Shown: positions 9,524 to 20,099 of the stretch, one piece after another
How the letters are laid out: each line of letters opens with the position of its first letter
Position numbering within the stretch: the stretch's first letter is position 1
Position numbers and translations under genes: made by a program
Notes under the pieces: generated by a model
What the model was told of the DNA's origin: nothing
What the model saw: only the letters and a program-made list of their open reading frames with translations
Database searches by the model: none
DNA from: Rhizophagus clarus
Lineage: Eukaryota; Glomeromycota; Glomeromycetes; Glomerales; Glomeraceae
Direction of reading: 5' to 3'
Length of the DNA: 64,000 bases
Assembly: GCA_015698045.1 (NCBI GenBank)
Contig: BLAL01000239.1
Coordinates: forward strand, 1,488,001-1,552,000

Positions 9524-10042
9524 TTATTCGGAAAGTTGTTTTAGTGTTTCAAGCCTTTCTATCAACTCATCCAAAGGGAAATTCATTCCCCATAATTTGA
9601 CTTCATCTTGATTTTTAGATGAAATTCCACAAAAGATTTTCATTCTAAGATCTTCCTCATCACATTCAGAAAGCTTTCTAAGCCTTTCTAATTTTTGATA
9701 AAATTTTCTTACCAATTCATTACCTTGTTTCAATTCTTCTACTTTATATTTCTGTATTTCAGTAGAAAGTGTTAGTTCTCTAACTAAATATTTAACTATT
9801 TCTTTTAATGGTTTTTTAACTCCAAACTCTTCTGCACGCTTTTTATTATCTGGTGATAATCCAACGATGAATTTTACTTTAATGTCTACATCATTCAAAT
9901 CCTTATTCCGAAGTAAAGCATAAAATTTTATAAACTTAAAATATTCACTAATGGATCTATCATCTTGTCTGGGAGCTGGTAGCTCAAATTCTTGATCACT
10001 TTGTAATCTCAAAATACTTGGAGGGGTTGATGGTCTTTCCAT
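9524..10042 (-). CDS. Gag/capsid-like ORF of the virus-like element
   Basis: An uninterrupted 172-residue frame at the inner edge of the left inverted repeat. The second half (GNELVRKFYQKLERL, then KIFCGISSKN, then FPLDELIERLE) has the pattern of a retroelement Gag capsid C-terminal domain: helix, [L/I]xGI segment, helix. The first half has FKFIKFYALLRNKDL and KFIVGLSPDNKKRA, which may be a second related helical unit. There are no zinc knuckles. The Gag assignment rests on pattern alone; it could be another all-helical protein. Confidence 0.5.
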   Translation of the reverse strand: MERPSTPPSILRLQSDQEFELPAPRQDDRSISEYFKFIKFYALLRNKDLNDVDIKVKFIVGLSPDNKKRAEEFGVKKPLKEIVKYLVRELTLSTEIQKYKVEELKQGNELVRKFYQKLERLRKLSECDEEDLRMKIFCGISSKNQDEVKLWGMNFPLDELIERLETLKQLSE

Positions 10043-10081
10043 TGTTATGTTTATTGCTAATAAATGATGTCATATTTTCAA

Positions 10082-10396
10082 TTAACCCTCTTTTGTTACA
10101 TCCCTTAAATACGTCTTAATATAAGTCTGAACATTTTCATTAGCATCTAAAATTTTAAGACCAAGTTTCTTAGCCTTTTTATTCATAGCCGTCTTCTTTC
10201 TTTTTTTCTTAGCATCCAGAATTTCTCTTTTACTATGTATTTTAACCTTCCAATTTCCACCAGTAAGGGTATTTTTATGCGTTTCACAAATAATACAATC
10301 ACCATGAATTCTATATCGACTTTTATCAGTCATATCCTGAACTTCTGAAGACGTTTCTGTCTTCTTTTTACACTTTACACAATATATCTCTGTCAT
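10082..10396 (-). CDS. DUF5679-like zinc-ribbon protein
   Basis: The start is placed at 10396 (MTEIYCVKCKKKTET) rather than 10441, because the family begins at or near this motif. The two pairs C-x2-C (YCVKCKKK and CIICETHK) about 28 residues apart, joined by a RYRIHGDC segment, match the small zinc ribbons found in large DNA viruses and Polinton-type elements. A lysine-rich C-terminus (KKKRKKTAMNKKAKK) suggests nucleic-acid or capsid-interior binding. The frame looks whole. Confidence 0.7.
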   Translation of the reverse strand: MTEIYCVKCKKKTETSSEVQDMTDKSRYRIHGDCIICETHKNTLTGGNWKVKIHSKREILDAKKKRKKTAMNKKAKKLGLKILDANENVQTYIKTYLRDVTKEG

Positions 10397-10499
10397 GACC
10401 ACAAATTTGAATTTTAGAAGTAAATCTTTAATTTTAAACAATATGACCCCTTTAGAGAGGTATTACAAATTTTATAACCTATCAGGGGTACCAGCACGT

Positions 10500-11545
10500 C
10501 TTTTTAAAGATCAAGAGCATTATAACATCTATTAAAAACCTCCTAAAGAAAAAAGATCTGAACATCCAAAAGTAATCGTCTGGAAAGAAAATGCTACTCA
10601 GCAGTCTGATTTAGCAGAAATGCTTATAGATCCCAAAGGATACCATTATTTTCTCGTAGTAGTAGAAATATTTAAAAGATGAGTAAATGCTGAACCTATT
10701 AAAAATAAGTTTACTAATAGTGTAATAAAAGCATTTATTAAAATATATGGACGTGGTCGTATCCAACCTCCTACTTATAGACTAGAAACTGATTCTGGTT
10801 CAGAATTTACTAACTCACAAATACATGATTTTTTCCTTAATAGTATAGGAGTTATGATGAGATTTGGTGAACCTGGACGTCACAAACAGCAGTCATATGC
10901 AGAAAGGGCAATTCAGACTATACAAGAACCACTTCTTAAAAGGATAACAGCACAGGAACTAAAAACTGGTGAGACATCGGTTAAATGGTCTGAAGATTTC
11001 CATGATATAGTAAGATTAGTAGATGAAAAGTGGCAAAGAGATCCACCTAAAATCCCAAAAGGTCCACCTAAAACGATAAAAATACAGAGTTATTACTAGA
11101 AGGGACACTAGTTTAAACCAAACTTCTTGAACCTATATCAGTACTTGGAAAAAAAATACATGGTAAGTTTAGAACAGGAGATATTAAATGGGACCCAAAA
11201 GTTCGTATAATTAAAAAACTTATCCTTTCTCCTGAACAACCGCCTACATATCTACTTGATGGATCACATGGCAGGTTAGGAGTTATTTAGATGTGCATAT
11301 ACTAGAAAAGAACTGCAAGTCATTCCTATCAACGAAAAGCCTTCACCTGATTCAGTAATAAGAGGTCAACCAGAAAGATATGTACCTGAGAAAATTCTTA
11401 ACCACTGTACTAGAAAAGGTCAACTCCAATACTTAGTCAAATGGAAGCGCTATCCAGAAAACGAATCTACATGAGAGCCAGCTGATAGATTACAAGAAGA
11501 CGTTTCCAATCTAGTACACATTTATAATAATATAAAATAGGTTAT
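10500..11545 (+). pseudogene. Integrase (rve fold) with C-terminal chromodomain, broken (fossil)
   Basis: The central part shows an RNase H-like integrase core: YRLETDSGSEFTN holds a catalytic aspartate, and KQQSYAERAIQTIQ holds the catalytic glutamate region. The end reads ERYVPEKILNHCTRKG, then QYLVKWKRYPENES, a chromodomain as found on chromovirus and many Polinton integrases. It would insert the element and may target it to marked chromatin. The reading frame has several breaks. Confidence 0.82.
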
Positions 11546-11650
11546 ATTTTTTTTTGAAAAATCCTAAAATTGTAATTAAAGATAAGGGTATAATAAAGTA
11601 AATCATATAATAAATATTCGAAATTAAACATATCCATTATATACTAAAAA

Positions 11651-12270
11651 ATGTATACTGACATTGCTACATTCTTAGTTGTATCCCCAAAGTGGGTAGA
11701 AAATTGGCTAAATGCTCCAATCAAGGAAACTGGCCATACTATAAATGCTTCAATCGAGAGAACAGATATATTTCAGATAAATGAAATTGCTGGTAACATT
11801 ATATATCATCTTGATCAGCTTGCTGAAGAAGACTATTGGAAAGCTGTAGTAGATTATAAGAATAGTAAGGAAGAATTAGATCATGCTTATATTAAATATT
11901 TAGGTATGAATAAAGCTCTTAAAGATTTTCTATACAAAAAATTTATGGATTTAGCCGATAAAAAAGAAAAAGCCTTTGCATATCAAGTAGATATAGAAAA
12001 AATTTTATTACAAGGTGGATTTGTATATAAGAAAGATGGAATAGAAAAGAATCGTATACTTGATAATATTCGAATGCTAGCTAATGGATTAGATCCTTAT
12101 GAAATCCCAATATAGTTTGGAGAACCAGAAGAACCAATTTGGCAACCAGATTACTGGGAAGATGAAGATCCAGACGATCCTACAAACTGGTAATCAGAGT
12201 ACTCAGAGGATCCAAGTAATTCTGATGAAGATCCAGATTACCCTTATCTAGAATCTGTTGAATGGATCTA
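11651..12270 (+). pseudogene. Unknown element protein with acidic tail (fossil)
   Basis: A largely helical frame of about 154 residues starts MYTDIATFLVVSPKW and is followed by an acidic D/E/P-rich stretch. No family is recognised. It is the last plus-strand gene before the convergent Gag-protease gene. It is at least slightly broken towards its end. Confidence 0.45.
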
Positions 12271-12283
12271 ATTTTATATTTTT

Positions 12284-15066
12284 TTATGTTCTATTTGTAT
12301 CTGAAATTATAGGAATAAAATAGTCTTTATCATTACATGTAAGGGCGATATGCTTTCTAGATTCATGAACATCATAATTATACCTTTTAAGACATGCTCG
12401 ATTCAAACCAATCTCTCTATGCTTATATCCTTTCAGTACTACAAGATCTTCTTTAATAATACAACCTGGTAAAAGCTCTATCGATACATTTTTTACTATA
12501 CCAAGTGTTTCACTTGGCCCTGACGCACCAGTAATGCTATGCTTTATAGATTTATCAGCTTTTAGTTTTAGTTTTGAAACTGCTTCTTTTTGGATAAAAG
12601 AGATATTAGCATAGGAATCGGCTAGACACTGAATATCTATCTCATTTACATTTCCATTTATAGCCAAAAGATTCTTAGAATTTTCCAACCGAGCAACATC
12701 AATATCCATAGCCATCAGATCTAAATATTCCTCTTGTACTTCAGGTTGTTCTTGAGGAGCGCTTTCATAATTTTCTAATATTTTATAGAATAATCTTTCT
12801 GATATCAGCAAGCTTTAGGAGATTTATAAGCTCCATTTTAGTAAAGTTTGTTGGTGGAATTTTCACCACCCCAGTCGATTTAGATGTCAATTTAGATGTT
12901 AATTTAGATGTCGATTTAGATACAGAACTAGGGTTTGACGTCTTACTTTTATTTGAAACTATCTTTTTTTTGGACAAGCATAATTTCTCCATTCTCACCT
13001 TGAATAAGTTTTATAGATACACCTCGAATAGCATTGGAAGTATCCATAGGATCATCATGATCATCCAATGAAAGTTCACATATTGCCCTATTTAACTCTG
13101 CATTTTCACGTCTTTTTCTAGCTTTTGTGATTTTTTTAGCAATCTTACCAGCTAATCTTTGTTCTAATGTATTTCTAGGAGCAGGTCCACCTGATGCATA
13201 ATCGAATAGCTGTTGTAAATGCCTATTATCATTCCTATCTTCATTACACGGATTAGAACCTTCATTAGCATATGAATCCTGTACAATAAGTTCCCAATCA
13301 TCACGATATTGAGGCTTAGGTTTAGGCTTAAGTCTATAAACAGGCTTTACATCTAGAGCCTTAAGACTCTCCTGTAATTGACGAATTTGGGATTGAAAAG
13401 TTCCAGCCTGTTGTTGCAATAAACGACTCATCTCTTCTTGAGTAACTGCATGATGTTGGACTGGTTTTAATATAACTGGCTCCTGACTAACTGGTGGCAA
13501 TTGCTCTGGAATAATTTGTCTATCCTTCTGATACTATATATTTTCTTGTCTTTTTTTACCAAGACGTAATTCAGCCTTTCTTTTTTCAACTCGTTTAAGA
13601 ATACCTACCAATTCCTCTATATCCCGTTCAGCACCAATTCTTTCAGCCTCAATAGCACAATCATCATTCAGACCTCTTAGAAACTGATTAACTAAAACAT
13701 CATTACCATAGCCTAATAGCTCAGCACTTCTTCTAACTTTATCATAGAAATCTCGAACAGGCATGTTTTCTTGAAAAAGATTGCCAAACCTTAACTGGCG
13801 TCTGGCATTCTGTTGTGTAGGAAATTCATTGCGCATTTTAATTAGAACATGACAGGGATAGGCTGGGATTACATATGGTTGACCGACACCTGCTAAACCA
13901 GCAATTGCAGCACCACCTCCAGCTGCACCACCAACAACATTGTGGTTAAGAGGGTCATTAGTAAACTCCATACCAGTCTGATTAGCCAAATCTCTCTATT
14001 CCCTTCTATGGCATAATTAGGCCAGATATTAGTAACTGGATTAGCAATACCATTATCAGCACCATCAACCATATAAGCTACTGCACCAGGGTTAACCCAT
14101 ATATTTGCTGGACAATTAACATTATTACCAAGTAAAGCTTTAAATGCCGCCTCATCACCATGTGCAAGATGAAGAAGAATATTTCTAAGCTTAACTCTTT
14201 TTCCTAAAATATTACTATCATACCATCTGGCAGCTAGACCAGTTAAGTAAGCATGAAGTATACCTATAGCTTTCTCCTAACCTGCTGGATTACTAGCAAC
14301 AGCCGATAGATCAATTCCAATACTATAAATATAGCCCTTATATAACTCAAAAAATCTCTCAAAATAATCATCATCATTTCCAGCAAAAACTGGCATTCTT
14401 ATTGCAATGATAGCCATATTACTTGTGGATTATCCAGATGAAGATTGTTAACTATAGGTCCAGCTTGTCTAATTCAAAACCACTGCGTTTAAATTCTAAG
14501 AGCAGCCAATTGTGCTTGCATTCTATTATGAATTCGTCCTAAGTTTCTAGATGTAAGTCATTCTATTGCAAGTTGGTGTGTTAATCTATTATTTTTCGTT
14601 GCAAAGTATTCCTAATTCTTCTCTGCCGTACTTGCTGATCTTGTAATTGACTAGCTTGATCACGATTTGCATTTACCAGATGATTTCTCTCATTTTGCAA
14701 TCTGTTCCTCTCATTTTGACATATAATAAGACATTGTCTAATATCATGAATCTCACGTTCTCTAGCATTGGTCACTTCTCGCAAATACTTTAATAAGCCA
14801 GTCGAAGTATTAAGCTCTTCCCTAGTTTGTCTTGCTCTTTCTTCAACCTGTATACTATGAGCTATAATCAATCCAATAATGTGCTTAATCTCGTGATTAA
14901 TATTTATAAGATTTGGTGTAATAGTCATTCGACCATTTACCAGCAGGGCATCTGCATCATTCTTAAGTGCATTAATTAGCTGATTAATATCCATTGCTAC
15001 TAAATGTGCTGAAAGGGGCCCTGTAGAATCAGTGGGAACATATACCATTTTGAATATACTATACAC
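12284..15066 (-). pseudogene. Gag-like polyprotein with aspartic-protease domain, broken (fossil)
   Basis: Parts in order along the minus strand. First, a coiled-coil N-terminus (14581-15066; HEIKHIIGLIIAHS, then RDQASQLQDQQ). Next, a capsid N-domain-like segment at about 14000-14560 (DDYFERFFELYKGY, AYLTGLAARWYD). Then a capsid C-domain-like segment at 13534-13989 (FQENMPVRDFYDKV, LVNQFLRGLNDD). A charged linker follows at 12949-13500. Last is a retropepsin-like domain at 12284-12811, where CLADSYANISF aligns with the D-S/T-G active-site strand. No reverse transcriptase or RNase H is seen. There are several breaks. The start may be 15066 or 15048. Confidence 0.6.
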
Positions 15067-15088
15067 TATATACTACTAATTGCTTAAA
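15049..15088. promoter_or_regulatory. Compact divergent promoter of the virus-like element
   Basis: Only about 22-40 bases separate the Gag-like start (15066 or 15048, minus) from the ATPase start (15089, plus). The gap is made of TATACTA/TATATACTA motifs that could serve as TATA-like boxes in both directions. The promoter role is inferred from position. Confidence 0.45.
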
Positions 15089-16381
15089 ATGGACTTATAT
15101 GTGTATAATTTGGATGAATATAGTAGTGATACTAGGCAAGGAAATGAATATGCTCCAATATGGAATTTTTGTCTTGCTGTAGCTGGTAGCTCAGATTCTG
15201 GAAAAACTACTATGCTTATTAATTTACTAATGGGAGACGCAAAAGCCAAAGAGGATGGGACTCGATATATTCTTTGTGATGAAATAGTCCTTATTGGTAG
15301 ATATTTAGACGAACCTAAATGGCAAATAGTAAAGGATTTCTTTGATGATGATGAGAGTGTAGCATTCAAAGTAATCTCATATCACCAAATGCCAGATGTA
15401 GAAGACTTTAATCCCAAAATTGCTACTGTAGTTATATTTGAGGATTTAATGGATGCCTCTAAAAATATTCAAGAAAAAATAACTGGCTATTTTACTCATG
15501 GACGACATAGAAATATTTCAGCCATTTATGTTACCCAAAGATTCTTTGCTATCCCAAAAGCAATTCAAGAAAATGTAAATTATATTTCTCTACATGGTAG
15601 ACATGGCAGTTTAAGTGATACAAGGCGTATCATTAGACAATATACTAATGAATCAGATTTTCTTGCTCCAATAATTGATGAACTAACTTTAAGTAGAGAA
15701 TTCATAGTATTTGACTTGAGACGTCCTAAAACTGATTCCCTATCAATTAGAGTTCAATGGGATACTAGCCTTAGAACTATTATAGAATCATCCAAGAATG
15801 ATTCTAGAATGATCACGTGTTCATCTAAGATCAATCTAAGATCATTCAAGAATGATTCTAGAATTATCACAAATTCATCTACGATCGATCTAAGATCATC
15901 CAAGAATGATTCTAGAATGATTTTAGAATCATCCAAGAATGATCTTAGTCAATTTACTTCTTATGGACAAAAGGCAATAGCTGAAGCTAAAAAAAATAAT
16001 TTGTTAGAGGAATTTGCCCAGAACTTTCCTTCTCCTAAGGAACGTAAACTTTACTTGATACAAGACGCCTTATCGAAGGCAAAAAATTCAGATATTTGGG
16101 CTAAATATGTTTTTAGAGAAGCTTATGAAATAAATGATCGTACTCTTGGAGATGAGTATAAGAAATTCCTATCTCAAGTTAAGAATGTATATATTACTAG
16201 AGATAACTTTCCAGTATCAGTATCACCTTTTGATCAATATAGAAAACTTTTGAATGAGCGTTCTCTAAATGATAAAAAAATAATAGAAGGCATCGAAGCA
16301 CTTCTAAAACTATTCAATAATGGCTTAATGAAGAAGCCTATCTTGCAGGTAGAAATCAATAGTCTATTCCATTCTTTCTAA
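15089..16381 (+). CDS. FtsK/HerA (A32)-type genome-packaging ATPase
   Basis: The frame is whole, about 430 residues. ATG 15089 (MDLYVYNLDEY) is preferred to the upstream non-ATG position. Walker A is GSSDSGKTTM near residue 33, Walker B is ATVVIFEDLMD near 115, and SAIYVTQRFF near 147 is the conserved glutamine motif. In Polintons and related viruses this enzyme pumps DNA into capsids. Residues about 235-290 are an in-frame repeat (SSKNDSRM and variants) unusual for the family, followed by a C-terminal extension. The 3' end overlaps the convergent gene at 16356. Confidence 0.85.
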   Translation: MDLYVYNLDEYSSDTRQGNEYAPIWNFCLAVAGSSDSGKTTMLINLLMGDAKAKEDGTRYILCDEIVLIGRYLDEPKWQIVKDFFDDDESVAFKVISYHQMPDVEDFNPKIATVVIFEDLMDASKNIQEKITGYFTHGRHRNISAIYVTQRFFAIPKAIQENVNYISLHGRHGSLSDTRRIIRQYTNESDFLAPIIDELTLSREFIVFDLRRPKTDSLSIRVQWDTSLRTIIESSKNDSRMITCSSKINLRSFKNDSRIITNSSTIDLRSSKNDSRMILESSKNDLSQFTSYGQKAIAEAKKNNLLEEFAQNFPSPKERKLYLIQDALSKAKNSDIWAKYVFREAYEINDRTLGDEYKKFLSQVKNVYITRDNFPVSVSPFDQYRKLLNERSLNDKKIIEGIEALLKLFNNGLMKKPILQVEINSLFHSF

Positions 16382-16930
16382 AAAACTCAAGCAACTCTTC
16401 TCTATTCGCATTTATAGATATAATACTTTTTTCCCTGCCATCTATTACTATTCTTGACATTTTCGTTACTAGGCCAAGGGCCCTCAATGCACGGAAAACA
16501 AAGTTTTTGCTTAATGGATTATTTACTCTATCGCAATATATATCATAAAATACGGCAAAAGGTTCATTTATCCCTTCTTCTCCATATAAATCAAATAATA
16601 ATCGATATAAAGCTTTTTCCTCTACATCTCTATCCAGCCCATTAATTTGTTTGAGTAACAAAATTTTAATTGATTCAAATTCTTCTGGTACAGAGAAATC
16701 ATAAAATTCCAACTGATACTCATAGTCTCGAGTAAAGGCAAAAGTAAGTTCATCATCTTGTGAAATACATCTAAATATTTTGATTAGCTTATATATACTT
16801 TCATGTAAACTATCTATATCAGCACATCCATATACTGTACGTCAAAATTTGATAGTAGATAAGCCTCTTCTTAGCTTGGCTAATGCAAGTTCACAAACTG
16901 GGCAGTATTTTCTAATTTGCTCAACCATCT
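16356..16930 (-). pseudogene. Small element protein, CxxC start and winged-helix-like end, broken (fossil)
   Basis: The N-terminal end (MVEQIRKYCPVCELALAKL) has one CxxC pair. The longest continuous part, 16356-16712, is about 118 residues and ends FVFRALRALGLVTKMSR then IVIDGREKSII, which looks like a small winged helix. Family unknown. It converges on the ATPase gene and overlaps its end by 26 bases. Confidence 0.5.
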
Positions 16931-16987
16931 TTTATTCGAAATTTTCTATATAAAAAATAAAATAATTTAATTACTTGTTTTTTATAT

Positions 16988-17572
16988 TTATTCTTTACTG
17001 CAGTCTTCACAAAGACCGTTTTTAGGTAACTTATTAAGATTTACAAGCATTTGGCACTCTTTACATAAGGCAATGTTAAGTTCAGCAAGCCTTCTTAATT
17101 GTGACTCTTGTTGTGTTTCTCTTTGTCTTCTTTCAACAAATTGGTGTGTTTCTTCAACCCTTTGCCTATAGTCTGGATTAAGTCGATTCCGTTCAGCATA
17201 AAAGTTAACTCTTCTAAGTGCAACATCTATATATTCAAGTCTTCTTTGAGTACCATGTAAATATAATAAAGATGGATAGGATTGCACAATTTCTACAAAT
17301 CTTGGAGGAACAAGATAATAATCTTCTATTATTTCATACCTAGCCCTTTGAATTAAATAAAAATACGTTCTAGTTCCATATTGAACTATACGTCCAGTTT
17401 CTATATTGAGATAACTTTGCCTTGCTTCTGTAAGTGGAGGTGCAGTTGCTCTTTGAACCAATCCGCTATCAAGATAATCATATGCTTCTATAACTAACTG
17501 ATTGAATGTTGAACCGCCAACACGAATTGTTCTACCAGTCAATGGATTAATAGTATATCTATTAGCACTCAT
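16988..17572 (-). CDS. NPxTGR-domain protein with zinc-finger end
   Basis: A whole frame of 194 residues. INPLTGRTIRVGGSTFNQL near residue 8 matches the NPxTGRxI...G..F..L motif shared by several nucleocytoplasmic large DNA viruses (two-cysteine-adaptor-like domains). A second weaker copy, IETGRIVQYGTRTYFYL, follows near residue 56. The C-terminus has C-x2-C and C-x2-C (LCKECQML, GLCEDCSKE), a likely zinc ribbon. A role in virion or DNA binding is inferred. Confidence 0.6.
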   Translation of the reverse strand: MSANRYTINPLTGRTIRVGGSTFNQLVIEAYDYLDSGLVQRATAPPLTEARQSYLNIETGRIVQYGTRTYFYLIQRARYEIIEDYYLVPPRFVEIVQSYPSLLYLHGTQRRLEYIDVALRRVNFYAERNRLNPDYRQRVEETHQFVERRQRETQQESQLRRLAELNIALCKECQMLVNLNKLPKNGLCEDCSKE

Positions 17573-17634
17573 CTTTTTTTATTAATACATTAGTATAGGC
17601 TATGTTCAATTATAATTTTTTCTAAAATAAATAA

Positions 17635-17720
17635 TACCTAGTGACAAAGTTACTTCGTCATCAACCTTTGTACAAAAAAATGAAAAATGCCTAGTAACAA
17701 AGTTACTTCGTCATCAGTTT
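17635..17720. repeat. Short tandem repeat between element genes
   Basis: CCTAGT(G/A)ACAAAGTTACTTCG occurs twice, about 56 bases apart, upstream of the minus-strand gene starting at 17572. GTAACAAAGTTAC inside it is a small palindrome. It may be part of a promoter. Confidence 0.5.
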
Positions 17721-17770
17721 TTATGCAAATTTTTAATAATAAATTTATGGCTTATTGCTAAGAAGTTCAG

Positions 17771-18166
17771 CTAATATATCTTCAGCTTCATTTCATTAAG
17801 TTTACGTCTAGGTGGTACTTCCTTAGAAATACGATTATATAAATCATAGACTTTTATAATACTAAAAGCAAGGTCTGGATTATGTGAATACTTTGCTCGA
17901 ATCTGGGCAACCTTCTCAGCATGCGATTCTTTATTTGACAACAATTTCTTAGCTGTATAATGAATATAACCTACTGGATTATTGGCAGACTCTATTTTCT
18001 TAATATAGTTTACGTGATTTTTTATAAGATAACTTTCTTTACTGTATCCATCTCGTAAACCTGCCAATATAATATTCTTTAAAGCTTCTATAATATCAGC
18101 CAAATACGTTTCGTGCTTGATAAAACTAGGATGTTTGTTTGTGAATGGGAATGAGTCGTGTTCCAT
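17771..18166 (-). CDS. Unknown helical protein of the virus-like element
   Basis: A whole frame of 131 residues (MEHDSFPFTNKHPSF to KLNEMKLKIY), predicted by eye to be mostly helical, with no cysteines or membrane segments. No family recognised. It lies just downstream of the polymerase gene on the same strand. Confidence 0.55.
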   Translation of the reverse strand: MEHDSFPFTNKHPSFIKHETYLADIIEALKNIILAGLRDGYSKESYLIKNHVNYIKKIESANNPVGYIHYTAKKLLSNKESHAEKVAQIRAKYSHNPDLAFSIIKVYDLYNRISKEVPPRRKLNEMKLKIY

Positions 18167-18189
18167 TTTTTTATTACTACATCTAAGGA

Positions 18190-20042
18190 AAAAAATATTT
18201 AATTATACAGTCCATACTACTTGGTTAGCATTTTTTACATGACACTCTTCTTTTCTTTCGAATTTAAGAGCTTTTAGAGTCTTAAAGTCATCTTTAGAGC
18301 AGGTATAAAGAGAAGAGTTGTTAACATCTTCTTCTAAAACAAACCCATCAGTATGAATACGTCTAACTTTATCTATATAGGGTTGTACTGTTTCAGAAAT
18401 AATCTTTCGACCATGTGCTAAAAGAAATGGAGCAATTCTTGGGTATTCACCTTTGAAGGGATTACCTGGATTCGTAAATTGAAATCTCCACTGATCTTCT
18501 CCTATTGGTACAATCGAGTCTAATACCTCACCATCTGGAAAATCAAAAGACTTACTCGATGTTGTAAGAGTCTTGTATGTTTTCTTTCTTTGGCAAAGTG
18601 CACCCCATAATGTATTAAGAATTCTTTTAGCTACTTGGCTAGCGATACCACCTTGATTCTTAATTTTAAAGAGAAAATCTACATACTCTCCAAAGATTAC
18701 ACTACCTTAAATTCAGGTTTCTTTTTCATAAATAAGGGCATTAGAGACTCCATCCTGAATTAATGTAACTTGGAGGCCAAGAGTTTTGGCACGTGTAAAA
18801 TCAATATGAGTATATATATTATGGTAATTATATCGAAATAGTGGAGTATCCTTCCTTTTAATACTTGCACGAAATATTCCAAAATGGCTATATCCTCGAT
18901 GGTTAGTAAAGTCTTTTAAAATCTGAAACTTACCTTTACCGATAGGAAAGTTTAAGGCTGACTGTTGAATACTAGGATAAAGACTTGTATCATCATAACT
19001 CCTTCCATATCTTTTCCAGTTATTTTCTGTCCAGATAATTCCTCCCATCATTGCTTTACTTATCCATTGTGCTTCAAGTGCATCAAGAAATTTATTAGCA
19101 GGAATACCTACACTTAATTTTTTGAATAGCCAAAGAGCCATTTTCTTTATGTCCCAATCAAGTAATAATATATCAATTGGAAGGCCCAGCTTTTTCGTCT
19201 CCAGTAAAAATACATCTCGTTCAGCATTAATTCTGATATATGCCTTTTCCAATGATTCTTGACGTTTAGCTGAAACGAAGGAGTAGTTTTTGCTAAACTT
19301 AAGTTTTTGAAATTGCTGGACGGTAATAGACTTAATTGCCTTTTCATTATATATGTGAACTATATCATTTACTTCATTCTCCTGATAAGTTATAAACTTT
19401 TTTGGCCTTTTACATTCAAAGCTGGGATGTTTTCTATCTGGATTGAGTACGAGAGAATAGTGTCCATTAGTGAGAGTAAGGGTTATTCTTCTTTGTGCTG
19501 GACTCTTAGAAATATAAGTATGATCACCTACTACATTGATGCAATACTTTGAGCTAATCGTTCTATTTTTTCAATATAGGCAATTGGAATAAGATCATCT
19601 CGTGTTAAATTTATATAATCTTTAATGTACTCAGGCTTTTCAATACTTTGAGGCATATTTGAATAAGAGCCATAAGCCATTTTTAAGCACTAATAAAGGC
19701 AATCATTTGTATCGCCACATCCACCTAATACTACTGGTAAATCTCTTATATAAATGATAAAGTTATTAAACCACTCTGGATCACCTATATTATCAGGCAT
19801 TTGGCTCTCATCATAGTGGTCAAGTAAGGAGAAAAAATTTGCGTCATCTTCATTAGTAGTCCAGCAACCTGGCTTCCAATTCTCATAAGGAAGTAAGATT
19901 TGAAACTGCTTGTCTAGATATCAGGCTTTAAGTTTTTGATCAAGATTTGCAATTCTTTCTCTAGAGAACTGTTGGCCACTAAACTTAACTTCTATAATAT
20001 CTGGCCTATTTGGTAAATGACAAACTAGTCTTGAAAACATTT
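18190..20042 (-). pseudogene. Family B DNA polymerase, broken (fossil)
   Basis: Motif A is SYDDTSLYPSIQQSA, motif B is AKRILNTLWG, and the motif C region reads RRIHTDGFVL. These are the signature blocks of protein-primed family B polymerases carried by Polintons. Near the N-terminal end a CGDTNDCLY segment resembles the catalytic-cysteine motif of OTU-type proteases. The region codes for about 600 residues, short for a Polinton polymerase. There are a few breaks. It would copy the element's own DNA. Confidence 0.82.
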
Positions 20043-20099
20043 CTTTGAAATATATAGTATTTATTTAATTACTAATTTTTCATTAATATATTTGAAAAA

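Noticed and set aside
8900-9544. Three overlapping frames in the left inverted repeat, with mirror copies at 22468-23087
   Set aside because: Kept in both copies only because the DNA is an inverted repeat; no domain, and codon content follows the GGTAC/TATA motifs.
15754-15936. Minus-strand frame within the ATPase
   Set aside because: Shadow of the in-frame minisatellite of the plus-strand ATPase.
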